A DNA stretch of 34,553 bases from Rhodospirillales bacterium (lineage in GTDB: Bacteria; Pseudomonadota; Alphaproteobacteria; Acetobacterales; Acetobacteraceae): NCBI GenBank assembly GCA_025352665.1, contig JANXSM010000015.1:1-34553 (forward strand), in the 5' to 3' direction. This document shows, piece after piece, positions 24,401-31,351 of the stretch; positions within the stretch are counted from its first letter, which is position 1; every line of letters starts with the position of its first letter. A program made the translations under genes and the position numbers. The notes under the pieces are model-generated. The model was given only the letters and a program-made list of their open reading frames with translations. It did not search any database and was not told the DNA's origin.

Positions 24401-24570
24401 CGGGCAAGCCAGTCGAGCTCGAGCGGCCCCTGCGACAGGCGGACGAACAGCGCGCCCACCGCCACCACGGCGATCACCACCAGGGCCAGCACGAGCTGCA
24501 ACAGCCGGTGCAGCCAGCGCCCGGCGTGGGCTGCGACCTGTTTCGTTGCTTGACCCACCAGTCGCCTCAT
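21415..24570 (-). CDS. AsmA/YhdP-family protein (DUF3971, AsmA-like C-terminus)
   Basis: A 1051-residue protein with one N-terminal membrane helix (about residues 21-46, LLQLVLALVVIAVVAVGALFV in part) and a very long periplasmic region of repeating beta-strands. The C-terminal part contains ITGFRMQNAPAIGRLLQAMSL and an AKGRIDL..IEGTIVPAYFFNTLLGRVPLVGRLF-like block typical of the AsmA_2/YhdP C-terminus. Such bridge-like proteins are thought to move phospholipids between inner and outer membrane. The leftward HAD and esterase genes follow. Its start codon lies only 14 bases from that of the divergent glnE, so its promoter must lie inside glnE or the two promoters overlap. Confidence 0.88.
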   Translation of the reverse strand: MRRLVGQATKQVAAHAGRWLHRLLQLVLALVVIAVVAVGALFVRLSQGPLELDWLARQATTWMGGDASVGTVSLAWQGVRHGMDAPLQLILGDIAVHDDAGQSMVLPHAAITLAPRALLAGQLVPRTAEVDGLRLHLTRAADGSVRLDPASPPTAPSGSGNTLSDMLGQLQSLHIHDTQIVVDDRQLGLTWRVPELDLTLNRAPGGAAGGQVELAVATGDAAPIKIRSRLALLPNQGGLVAAINIAPVVPARYAAISARLAPLAAVELPLTLSGTVTLDAHFAPRAGTLIADIGAGTAHIGEGTMPVLGAHVVADATPTSLNLRIDPLRLAARPDADPTSITTAVTATRAQGKITARIVVDLDHADFVDLPVLWPAGVGGPGTRPWVTRNITAGRASNGHVELNLTAPEDFSDATVTSIAGGIDASDVTAWWLRPVPPIEHGEAKLVFVDPDTLDVMISAGRQNGTNLNIRRARVRLTGLAAHDQFMAIDSDIAGPLADVVTLLHNPKIKILDRRPLPLNNPAGTVVTNLTVNMPLRNDVDLDNVAIHAVGKLTQAHLGAVAAGRDIDRGNFDVDVSNDGLHVAGRADVATLPSALDVVLDFKPGPPSQVLTRVQLNAQVEAPQLARLGLDTQGRLTGPVALQVGFNQRRDGFGTVTATGDLQRAGLDASQLGWRKAAGSAGDIGVRLRLDHDRITSIDRVHAQAPGLAIEATADAVGGRPSLLHIQKMLVGDATNVTGEVGFPARDGQPYRVRVTGPSLDLTAVLDRHAPEKPEPAAKTDIRGTPFSIDATLDRVVLNRGRQITGVSAHIENDGLVTTGGRIDARVGDGAFALTLVPQQGSRHLTGTAEDAGGLLSALDVIEDMRGGHLQFNARYDDTTPAHTLTGVTEITGFRMQNAPAIGRLLQAMSLYGLVELARGPGLGFDRLVAPFSLQNEQLTLSEARAYSASLGMTAKGRIDLRRQTAAIEGTIVPAYFFNTLLGRVPLVGRLFSPETGGGLFAATYTINGPLADPSVSVNPLAALTPGFLRGLFGIFDGPAAPAAGQTNSKR

Positions 24571-24584
24571 GCCCAGCCTTCTGC

Positions 24585-27503
24585 ATGGAGAAGTCTCGGA
24601 GCCGTGAGAAGTTCACTCTGCCTGACGCATGGCCGCGACCCGCCGATGCCGCTGCCGCCGCCCGGCTGGTGGAGCGGTTTTCGCAACTCGGCGCCGCCGA
24701 GGCCCGGCTCGCCGCGGGCAAGGCGGCGGGTCTTTTGGCGGCCCTGGGCGGCAACAGTCCGTATCTGTCGGATCTCGCCTTGCGCGAGGCCGCCAGCCTG
24801 AAGCTGCTGGTGGCGCGTGGGCCGGACGCGGTGGTGGATCGGGCCATGGCGGGCCTGGCAAAGCTGGCGCCGACGATTGCCACCCCGCGGCTGGCGCGGC
24901 TGTTGCGCGAAGCCAAGCGGCAGGTGGCGCTGGCCACTGCGATCGCCGATATCGGCGGCATCTGGACACTCGACCAAGTGACCGGCGTGCTCAGTGATTT
25001 CGCTGAAATGGCTTTGCGCAAATGCGTGGCGCAGCTGCTGCGCGCGGGTCATGACCAGGGTGCTTTGGTGCTGCCGAATCCCGCCGATCCCGAAGCGGGA
25101 TCCGGTTTCACGGTGCTGGCCATGGGCAAGCTGGGCGCGCGCGAGCTGAACTACTCCAGCGATATCGATCTCGTGTTGCTGCATGATCCTGAACAGGGCG
25201 TGTATCGCGGCGATCAGCCGTCGGCTTGGTTTAGCAGAATGTCGCGCGGTCTGGTGGGGCTGATGGAGGCGCGCGATGCAGACGGATACGTGTTCCGCAC
25301 GGATCTGCGGCTGCGGCCAGATCCGGCGGCAACACCTGCTTGCATCGCCTTGCCCGCAGCGCTCGCCTACTACGAGAGCATGGGCCAGAACTGGGAGCGT
25401 GCCGCCATGTTGAAGGCGCGGCCCGTGGCGGGGGATATCGCGCTGGGCCTGGGGTTTCTTGCGGCGATCCGGCCGTTCATCTGGCGGCGACACCTGGATT
25501 TTGCGGCGGTGGCCGACATCCACGCCATGAAGCGCCGCATCGATGTGCATCGCCAGACCGCACTTTCGGCCTCGCCCGATCCGGTGGCCGTGATCGCTGG
25601 GCATAACGTGAAGCTGGGGCAAGGCGGCATCCGCGAGATCGAGTTCCTGGTGCAGACGTTGCAGTTGGTGTGGGGTGGGCGCAACCCGGCGCTGCGCGCA
25701 CCGCGCACGCTGGATGGGCTGCGGCTGCTGGCGCGCGCCGGCCATATCGGCAAGCGCGCGGCAGGAGAGCTGGTGCAGGCGTATCGGATGCTGCGGTCCG
25801 TGGAGCATCGGCTGCAGATGGTGGCCGACCGGCAGACCCATGAGCTGCCCGAGCGGAAGGAGCAGCTGCAGGCTTTCGCTGTTTTCATGGGGTATGCCGA
25901 TGCGAACAGCTTCGCGGTGATGCTGCTGCGTCAGCTCGACCGCGTGCGCCAGCGCTATCAGGAGGTGTTTGACGCGGTCCCCGGCGGCTCCGCGCCGACG
26001 CTGGAGTTTGCCGGGGCGACGACCCCGCAGGCGACGCTGGATGTGTTGAAAGCGATGGGATTCGCCCATCCGGAGCGCATCGTCGATGCCGTCGCGGGAT
26101 GGAATTCCGGGCGGGTGCGCGCGCTGCGTTCATTGCGGGCGCGCGAATTGCTGGACCTGGTGCTGCCGCGGTTGCTGGAGGCGCTGGCGCGACAGCGGGC
26201 GCCGGATTTGGCGTTCATGCGGTTTTCCGCCCTGCTGGAACGACTGCCGGCCGGGGTGCAGATTTTGTCGCTGTTCCAGCGCAACCTCGGGCTGGTCGGG
26301 CGGATCGCCGATGTGCTGGGGGCTTCGCCGCAATTGGCCGATTACCTCGCCCGCACGCCCTCGGCACTGGACGGGCTGTTGGAGGAGGCCGATCCGCCGC
26401 CGCCTGCGCAGGCGCTGCGGGTGCGGCTGGCCGATGCGCGTGGGTTGGAGGAGGCGATTGCCATCATTCGCCGGCTGGTGCGAGAGACTGAGTTCGCGCT
26501 GAGCGTGGCGACGCTGGAGGGGCGGCTGGATGCGGATGCCGCAGGGCTGCAGCGCGCCGCCCTGGCCGATGCGGCGCTGGCGGCGCTGCTGCCGCGGGTG
26601 TTGTCCGATTTCGCCGAGCGGTTCGGGCGCGTGCGAGGCGGCAGCATGGCCGTGGTGCTGCTCGGCAAGGCTGGGGGGCGAGAGATGATGGCGGGCTCCG
26701 ACCTCGACTTGATGTTGATCTACGACCATCCGGCTGGAGTGAGCGAAAGCAGCGGCGGCCGGCCGATGCCGGCGAGCCAGTGGTTCATCCGTGTGGTGCA
26801 TGCGTTTGTGGCGGCGCTGACCGCGCCGGATGCCGAGGGCCCGACCTATTCGATCGACATGCGGCTGCGGCCTTCGGGCAACAAGGGCCCGGTGGCGGTG
26901 TCGCTGGCGGCGTTCGAGGCGTATCACGCCGGGGCTGCCTGGACCTGGGAGCGCATGGCGCTGACCCGGGCGCGTGTGGTGGCGGGGCCGAAGGCGTTGC
27001 GGGAACGGATCGAGGGTTTGATCGACTATGCCGTGGACCACTCCGATCGCAGCCGGGTTCTGGCCGATGCCGCGGCCATGCGCGGTCGCATGCTGCGCGA
27101 TCTGTCGCAAGCCGGGCCGTGGGATGTGAAGGGGCGGCCAGGCGGGCAGGTGGAGGTGGAATTCATCGTGCAGACCCAGCAGCTGCTGCACGGAAGATGC
27201 AGCCCGACCCTGCGTGTTGCGGTGGGCAAACTGCGGGCGGCCAGCCATCTGTCTGCTGATGATGCCGATTTGCTGATCCGCGCCGATCGGATCTGGCGGA
27301 CGGTGCAAGGCAGCCTGCGGCTGACCGAAGGGGCGCGGCCGCCGGTGCTGCTTTCGGATGCCGCGGGTGCAGCACTGCTGCGCGCGCTGGCGGGGGCCGG
27401 TGTGGAGGCGGTTGACTTGGACGGGCTGCGGGCCACTCTGGACGCGTTGGCCCGCGACGTGCGGCAAGCCTTCATCCGCCTGGTGGGAGCGATCGAGATA
27501 TGA
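24585..27503 (+). CDS. glnE: Bifunctional glutamine synthetase adenylyltransferase/deadenylylase
   Basis: A 972-residue GlnE. The N-terminal nucleotidyltransferase domain (normally deadenylylation) has GKLG at 181-184 and SDID at 192-195 (ELNYSSDIDL). The C-terminal domain (adenylylation) has LLGKAGGREMMAGSDLDL with Gly694-Lys695 and SDLD at 705-708. Both domains keep the metal-binding Asp-x-Asp pair, and each is followed by a helical linker (segments with REIEFLVQTLQL and VEVEFIVQTQQLL). The enzyme adds or removes AMP on glutamine synthetase in response to PII and glutamine. ATG at 24585 is chosen; a TTG at 24546 would extend into the AsmA-like gene. Its stop overlaps the bcp start by four bases (ATGA). 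Confidence 0.97.
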   Translation: MEKSRSREKFTLPDAWPRPADAAAAARLVERFSQLGAAEARLAAGKAAGLLAALGGNSPYLSDLALREAASLKLLVARGPDAVVDRAMAGLAKLAPTIATPRLARLLREAKRQVALATAIADIGGIWTLDQVTGVLSDFAEMALRKCVAQLLRAGHDQGALVLPNPADPEAGSGFTVLAMGKLGARELNYSSDIDLVLLHDPEQGVYRGDQPSAWFSRMSRGLVGLMEARDADGYVFRTDLRLRPDPAATPACIALPAALAYYESMGQNWERAAMLKARPVAGDIALGLGFLAAIRPFIWRRHLDFAAVADIHAMKRRIDVHRQTALSASPDPVAVIAGHNVKLGQGGIREIEFLVQTLQLVWGGRNPALRAPRTLDGLRLLARAGHIGKRAAGELVQAYRMLRSVEHRLQMVADRQTHELPERKEQLQAFAVFMGYADANSFAVMLLRQLDRVRQRYQEVFDAVPGGSAPTLEFAGATTPQATLDVLKAMGFAHPERIVDAVAGWNSGRVRALRSLRARELLDLVLPRLLEALARQRAPDLAFMRFSALLERLPAGVQILSLFQRNLGLVGRIADVLGASPQLADYLARTPSALDGLLEEADPPPPAQALRVRLADARGLEEAIAIIRRLVRETEFALSVATLEGRLDADAAGLQRAALADAALAALLPRVLSDFAERFGRVRGGSMAVVLLGKAGGREMMAGSDLDLMLIYDHPAGVSESSGGRPMPASQWFIRVVHAFVAALTAPDAEGPTYSIDMRLRPSGNKGPVAVSLAAFEAYHAGAAWTWERMALTRARVVAGPKALRERIEGLIDYAVDHSDRSRVLADAAAMRGRMLRDLSQAGPWDVKGRPGGQVEVEFIVQTQQLLHGRCSPTLRVAVGKLRAASHLSADDADLLIRADRIWRTVQGSLRLTEGARPPVLLSDAAGAALLRALAGAGVEAVDLDGLRATLDALARDVRQAFIRLVGAIEI

Positions 27504-27964
27504 GCTTGAACGAAGGCGATTTGGCCCCGGATTTCACCATGCCGGCCAGCGGTGGCCGCACCGTGAGTCTGGCGGAGCTGAAGGGCAAACCCTTCATCCT
27601 ATATTTTTACCCCAAGGCCGACACGCCCGGCTGCACCAAGCAGGCCTGCGCGTTCCAGGAGGCGTTGCCGCAGCTGGGCAAGCTCGGCGTGCCGGTGATC
27701 GGGGTTTCGAAGGACAAGATGAAGCCGATCGAGAAATTCGCCGAGAAGTTCGGCCTGAAGTTCCCGCTGGCGTCCGACGCGGAGACGCAGGTGGCGGAGG
27801 CCTATGGGGTGTGGGTCGAGAAATCGATGTACGGCAAGAAATACATGGGCCTGGAGCGCACCACGTTCCTGGTGGACGGCGCCGGCAAGATCGCCAAGAT
27901 CTGGCCGAAGGTTAAGATCGACGGCCATGCGCGCGCCGTGATGGATGCGCTGGCGGGACTGTAG
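27500..27964 (+). CDS. bcp: Thiol peroxidase, BCP/PrxQ-type peroxiredoxin
   Basis: A 154-residue peroxiredoxin. It has the N-terminal LAPDFTMP, the segment FYPKADTPGCTKQAC with peroxidatic Cys45 and the likely resolving Cys50 five residues on (atypical two-Cys BCP arrangement), then GVSKDK and a conserved Arg in ERTTFLVD. It reduces hydrogen peroxide and organic peroxides using thioredoxin in the cytoplasm. It is translationally coupled to glnE (ATGA). Its stop is one base from the stop of the convergent gene at 27966. Confidence 0.95.
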   Translation: MSLNEGDLAPDFTMPASGGRTVSLAELKGKPFILYFYPKADTPGCTKQACAFQEALPQLGKLGVPVIGVSKDKMKPIEKFAEKFGLKFPLASDAETQVAEAYGVWVEKSMYGKKYMGLERTTFLVDGAGKIAKIWPKVKIDGHARAVMDALAGL

Positions 27965-27965
27965 C

Positions 27966-28379
27966 TCAGCCGACCGGCTTGGCGTCGCGCAGGGCGCGGA
28001 AGGCCCGCACGGCGGCCTCGGCGCGGTCGAGGGCGGGGTTTTGGCGCAGTTGGGCGCAGGTGACGGCGGGTGTGTCGGCGGCGAAATCCTCCAGCGCCTC
28101 CATCTCGCCGTAGCCGAGGGCGGCACCGAGCTGCTCGTGGCCGGGGGCGGCGTTGAGGCTGGCGTCGTCGGTGTCGTGGCTGGGACCGGCCAATTGGCGG
28201 GCGGCGCGGCGCAGATCCTGCGACCAGGCGTCGTCATGCAGGCCGCACAGCGGCGCCAGAGTCGCGACGGCGCCGAAGGTCGTGGCGTCGGCGACACTTT
28301 GTCCGCCCGGTTGCTGGGCTGCCGCGGGCATGGCGACGAACAGCGCCAGCATCGCGCTTCCTACCCAAAATCCCTGCAT
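27966..28379 (-). CDS. Small secreted protein of unknown function
   Basis: A 137-residue protein with a clear signal peptide (MQGFWVGSAMLALFVAMPAAA, quoted with hydrophobic core at about residues 5-17; cleavage near AAA-Q). The mature part is alanine-rich and mostly helical, with two cysteines (PLCGLHD and TCAQL) that could form a disulfide in the periplasm. I do not recognise a family. GGAGG six bases upstream supports this start rather than the in-frame ATGs further upstream (28448 and 28430). It is divergent from the NHL-repeat gene and convergent with bcp, with a single base between the two stops. Confidence 0.75.
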   Translation of the reverse strand: MQGFWVGSAMLALFVAMPAAAQQPGGQSVADATTFGAVATLAPLCGLHDDAWSQDLRRAARQLAGPSHDTDDASLNAAPGHEQLGAALGYGEMEALEDFAADTPAVTCAQLRQNPALDRAEAAVRAFRALRDAKPVG

Positions 28380-28512
28380 TGTCACCTCCGCTTCTTTGCC
28401 AAACATGCCACTCGGTGCGGACGCTGTCATGGTCTGGCGATTTGACATCGCTGGCCGGCACCGCCCTCAATGCCGGCAAGACGCCGTTCGGGCGCTATCT
28501 GGGGAGGCTAGC
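28380..28512. promoter_or_regulatory. Divergent promoter region for two exported proteins
   Basis: 133 bases separate the small secreted protein from the NHL-repeat gene. A GCTGGCCGGCACC..ATGCCGGC-type GC-rich repeat lies near 28450-28483 but no clear -35/-10 pair is visible. Both genes must be expressed from here. Confidence 0.35.
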
Positions 28513-29604
28513 ATGAACAAGGTGATGCTTGGCGTGATGGCGATCGGGCTTGGCGTGCCGGCGGCGCAGGCGCAACCGGCGCCGCAGAGTGTTCCGCAGA
28601 TCGCGTTCGACTCGGTGCCGAACCCGCTGAAGCTGCCGTCCGACCTGTATCTGGGCGAGGTTTCGGGGGTTGCGGTGAATTCCAAGGGGCATGTCTTTGC
28701 GTTTTCGCGGGGCAGCACGTCGGGGCCCGCCTACGCGGCAGCGGCGGCACAGCTTCTGGAGTTCTCGGCGGATGGGCAGTTCCTGCGCGAGATCGGCCAT
28801 AATCTGTACGCCTGGTCGTTCGCGCATGCGGTGAAGGTCGACAGCGAGGACAATGTCTGGGTGACGGACAAGGGGTCCGACCAGGTGGTGAAATTCGACC
28901 CGGACGGGCGTGTGGCGATGGTGTTCGGGCGCAAGCAGGAGGCGTCGGACGAGTCGACCGAGCCTTTGAAGCACCCCAAGACGCCGCTGCCGCCGGTGGA
29001 CGGCATGTTCCGCCAGGTGACCGACATCGCCTGGGACAGCGTGGGCAACGGTTATATCAGCGACGGCTACATCAACGCCCGCGTGGCGAAGGTGAGCCAT
29101 GATGGGGAGTGGCTTGGCTCGTTCGGCACACCCGGCGACGGGCCGGGCCAGCTCAACACGCCGCACAGCATCGCCGTCGACGCGCAGAACCAGATCTATG
29201 TGGCCGATCGCGGCAACCGGCGTATTCAGGTGTTCGACGTCGACGGCAAGCTGCTGCGCCAGATCACCATCGACGTGCCGTATGACAGCAACGCCAAGCC
29301 CGCGATCGGGCCGAAGCCCAGCCTGCCGATGCCGGCCGGTCAGCCGCAGACGATGGCGCCGGGCTCGCCCTGGACGGTGTGCATCACGCCGGGGCCGAAC
29401 CAGGTGCTTTATGCGTCTGACGCCTATCCCGGGCGCATCTACAAGATGACGCTGGACGGCAAGGTGCTGGGCGTTCTCGGCAGCTCGGGCAAGCAGCTCA
29501 AGCAGTTCGGCTGGATCCATGAGATCGCCTGCCCGTCGGAAAACGTGCTGTATGTCGGCGAGCTTTTGAACTGGCGGGTGCAGAAGCTCATTCTGCACCC
29601 GTGA
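28513..29604 (+). CDS. Exported NHL-repeat beta-propeller protein
   Basis: A 363-residue protein with a signal peptide (residues 1-21, cleavage after AQA) and repeated NHL-type strands: GEVSGVAVNSKGHVFAFSR, AHAVKVDSEDNVWVTD, VTDIAWDSVGNGYISD, PHSIAVDAQNQIYVADRGN and IHEIACPSENVLYVGE, about six blades. The pattern and length resemble the peptidyl-alpha-hydroxyglycine alpha-amidating lyase-like propellers common in Proteobacteria, but enzyme activity cannot be claimed. GGGGAGG six bases before the ATG fixes the start; the open frame further upstream (to 28153) crosses the divergent gene and is rejected. The stop is six bases from the end of the convergent SDR 3. Confidence 0.87.
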   Translation: MNKVMLGVMAIGLGVPAAQAQPAPQSVPQIAFDSVPNPLKLPSDLYLGEVSGVAVNSKGHVFAFSRGSTSGPAYAAAAAQLLEFSADGQFLREIGHNLYAWSFAHAVKVDSEDNVWVTDKGSDQVVKFDPDGRVAMVFGRKQEASDESTEPLKHPKTPLPPVDGMFRQVTDIAWDSVGNGYISDGYINARVAKVSHDGEWLGSFGTPGDGPGQLNTPHSIAVDAQNQIYVADRGNRRIQVFDVDGKLLRQITIDVPYDSNAKPAIGPKPSLPMPAGQPQTMAPGSPWTVCITPGPNQVLYASDAYPGRIYKMTLDGKVLGVLGSSGKQLKQFGWIHEIACPSENVLYVGELLNWRVQKLILHP

Positions 29605-29610
29605 TGAGGT

Positions 29611-30450
29611 TCAGGCGTTCAGGAAGGTCTTGAACGCATCGGCGTAGTCGGGGTGCCAGCGGGACAGTGGCGGGCGGTTCTCGGTGATGTCCTGCATGGC
29701 CCAGGTCATGCGCTTGTTGTCGGTTTCGCTGGTGACCTCGTTGTCCGGGCAGATGATGTAGAAATCGCCTTTGGCCATGCGGTTCAGCAGCGTCTCCACC
29801 ACCTGGTCGGCGGTCCAGGCCCCCGGTGGCTTTTCGGTGCGGCCCTGGGCCGTCATGGCGGTGAAGGTGGAGCCGGGGACGAGCAGATGGGCGCTGACCT
29901 GGCATTGCGGCAGGGCGCGGAGGCTGTGGGCGAGGCCTTCGGTGAGCACCTTCACGCCTGCTTTGCTGACGTTGTAGGCGGTGTCGCCAGGCGGGCAGGT
30001 GATGCCCTGCTTGGAGCCGGTGTTGACGATGGCGCAGGGCGTTCCCTGGTCAATCATGCGCTGGGTGAAGCTTTGGACGCCGTTGATGACGCCGAACAGG
30101 TTGACCTCGAGCAGGCGGCGCCAGCGGTCCGGGTGATCGAACGGGCCACCGCCGGGGGCAGTTGCGGCGTTGTTCATCAGCAGGGCGACCTCGCCGAATT
30201 CGGCGAAGGCGCGGTCGCGCAGGTGGTCGATGGCTTCGGCCTGGCTGACGTCGGTGACCACGGTTATAACCGTTCCGGGGATTTCGGCGGCGGCGCGGTC
30301 AAGCGCATCCTGGGCGAGGTCGGCCAGGCAGATCTTCATGCCGATGGCGGCGAGGCGGTGAGCGGCGGCGAGGCCGATGCCGCTGGCGCCGCCGGTGATG
30401 ACGGCGACGCGGCCGGGCTGCAGGGCCGGATGAGTATTCGTTGCAGGCAT
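29611..30450 (-). CDS. Short-chain dehydrogenase/reductase (SDR) 3
   Basis: A 279-residue SDR with TGGASGIG at 19-26, Asp44 after the second strand (NAD-favouring), NNAA at 93-96, Asn117, Ser146, Tyr159 and Lys163 (YNVSK). The C-terminal extension after residue 200 includes a segment with GDFYIICPDNEV, which is found in some SDRs acting on hydrophobic alcohols. It is more than 10 kb from the catabolic locus and stands alone, so its role is open. A GGAG lies about ten bases before the ATG. The nested palindrome at 30482-30738 lies directly upstream. Confidence 0.9.
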   Translation of the reverse strand: MPATNTHPALQPGRVAVITGGASGIGLAAAHRLAAIGMKICLADLAQDALDRAAAEIPGTVITVVTDVSQAEAIDHLRDRAFAEFGEVALLMNNAATAPGGGPFDHPDRWRRLLEVNLFGVINGVQSFTQRMIDQGTPCAIVNTGSKQGITCPPGDTAYNVSKAGVKVLTEGLAHSLRALPQCQVSAHLLVPGSTFTAMTAQGRTEKPPGAWTADQVVETLLNRMAKGDFYIICPDNEVTSETDNKRMTWAMQDITENRPPLSRWHPDYADAFKTFLNA

Positions 30451-30481
30451 ATGATTTTTCTCCGTGTGCTTGCTGGTGGGT

Positions 30482-30738
30482 TCCGGCTATCGCCGGATGG
30501 CCTTCGGCCCAACCAGGACTTCGTCCTGGACCTATCAGGGGCAAGCCCCTGAACCCCGCTCATTGAAGCGGGTCTCTGCGTGAAGAGGGGTTCAACCCGC
30601 GAGTGTCAGCACGGCGCGGGTATGAATCCCTCTTCACGCAGAGACATGCCTTAAACGAATGGAGTCCAGAGGCACTGCCTCTGGCGGGTCCAGGGCGGAT
30701 GCCCTGGTCGGGCCGAAGGCCATCCGGCGACAGCCGGA
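30482..30738. repeat. Large nested REP-like palindrome
   Basis: Two 37-base arms (30482-30518 and 30702-30738) are inverted copies with 34 matches. Each arm is itself built from small hairpins: TCCGGC..GCCGGA, then TGGCCTTCGGCC, then CCAGG/CCTGG blocks. Further inward are AGGGGC/GCCCCT (left) and CAGAGGC/GCCTCTG (right) hairpins. The centre holds a perfect 18-bp inverted repeat (separate entry). The whole occupies the gap between the PPOX gene and SDR 3. It looks like two head-to-head copies of a mobile palindromic repeat, as in BIME/REP units. Confidence 0.8.
30572..30645. repeat. Perfect 18-bp inverted repeat at the palindrome centre
   Basis: GTCTCTGCGTGAAGAGGG (30572-30589) is exactly complementary to 30628-30645, enclosing 38 bases that contain a smaller CCCGCG..CGCGGG hairpin. 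Such a structure would form a stable cruciform or RNA hairpin and could end or protect the pheST transcript. Confidence 0.85.
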
Positions 30739-30742
30739 GACC

Positions 30743-31351
30743 CTACCAGAGCGACGCAGCGGCGCGGGCGGGCCATTCGCGGTCGTAGGTCTCGCCGTTG
30801 ATGCGTTGTTCGCTGAGGGCGGCGAGCACCTGGCCGGGGGTGGGAAGGCCGGCGGCGTCGGCGTGGTGCTTGGGGCTCCAGAGTTCGGAGCGGACGATGG
30901 CGCGGGAGCATTGGAAATACATTTCGTCGATTTCGATGACGATGACGGATCGGGGTGCCTTGTTGTCCACTTCAAAGGAGGCGAGCACGTCTGGCGCTGT
31001 GGTGAGGTGGGCGCGGCCGTTGACGCGAAAGGTGGTCCCGGAGCCGGGAATGAGAAAAAGCAAGGCCACGCGGGGGTCGCGGATGATGTTGCGCAGACTG
31101 TCGACGCGATTGTTGCCGCGGCGGTCTGGCATCATCAGGGTGCGGTCGTCGTGGATGCATACGAAGCCGCGGCCGTCGCCACGGGGCGAGCAGTCGAGGC
31201 CTTCGGGGCCGACGGTGGCCAACGCCACGAAGGGCGAAGCTTCGATGTAGGCGCGGTATTGCGGGATCATGCGGTCGACCACCTTGACGGTGGAGGCTTC
31301 GCCCGCGGCACCGTAAATGGCTTCGAGCTGTTCGATGGTTTGGACGATCAT
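30743..31351 (-). CDS. PPOX-class FMN-dependent flavoprotein (MSMEG_1061-type)
   Basis: A 202-residue split-barrel flavoprotein related to pyridoxamine 5'-phosphate oxidases. Typical features of the MSMEG_1061-like group are SPRGDGRGFV, PDRRGNNRVDSLRNI and LLFLIPGSGTTFRVNGRA. Members bind FMN, but their reactions are largely undefined. The ATG overlaps the pheT stop by four bases (ATGA), so it is expressed from the pheST operon. The start at 31351 follows from that overlap; the long frame upstream (to 32200) is a shadow of pheT. A link to translation is not implied by sequence; it could simply use the same transcript. Confidence 0.88.
   Translation of the reverse strand: MIVQTIEQLEAIYGAAGEASTVKVVDRMIPQYRAYIEASPFVALATVGPEGLDCSPRGDGRGFVCIHDDRTLMMPDRRGNNRVDSLRNIIRDPRVALLFLIPGSGTTFRVNGRAHLTTAPDVLASFEVDNKAPRSVIVIEIDEMYFQCSRAIVRSELWSPKHHADAAGLPTPGQVLAALSEQRINGETYDREWPARAAASLW

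Noticed and set aside
22582-24801. 739-codon open frame on the plus strand opposite the AsmA-like gene
   Set aside because: High-GC antisense shadow: low-complexity translation, no motif, no ribosome binding site, and the minus strand encodes a coherent AsmA protein.
26130-27467. 445-codon minus-strand frame within glnE
   Set aside because: Antisense shadow rich in Gln, His and Arg with no family features.
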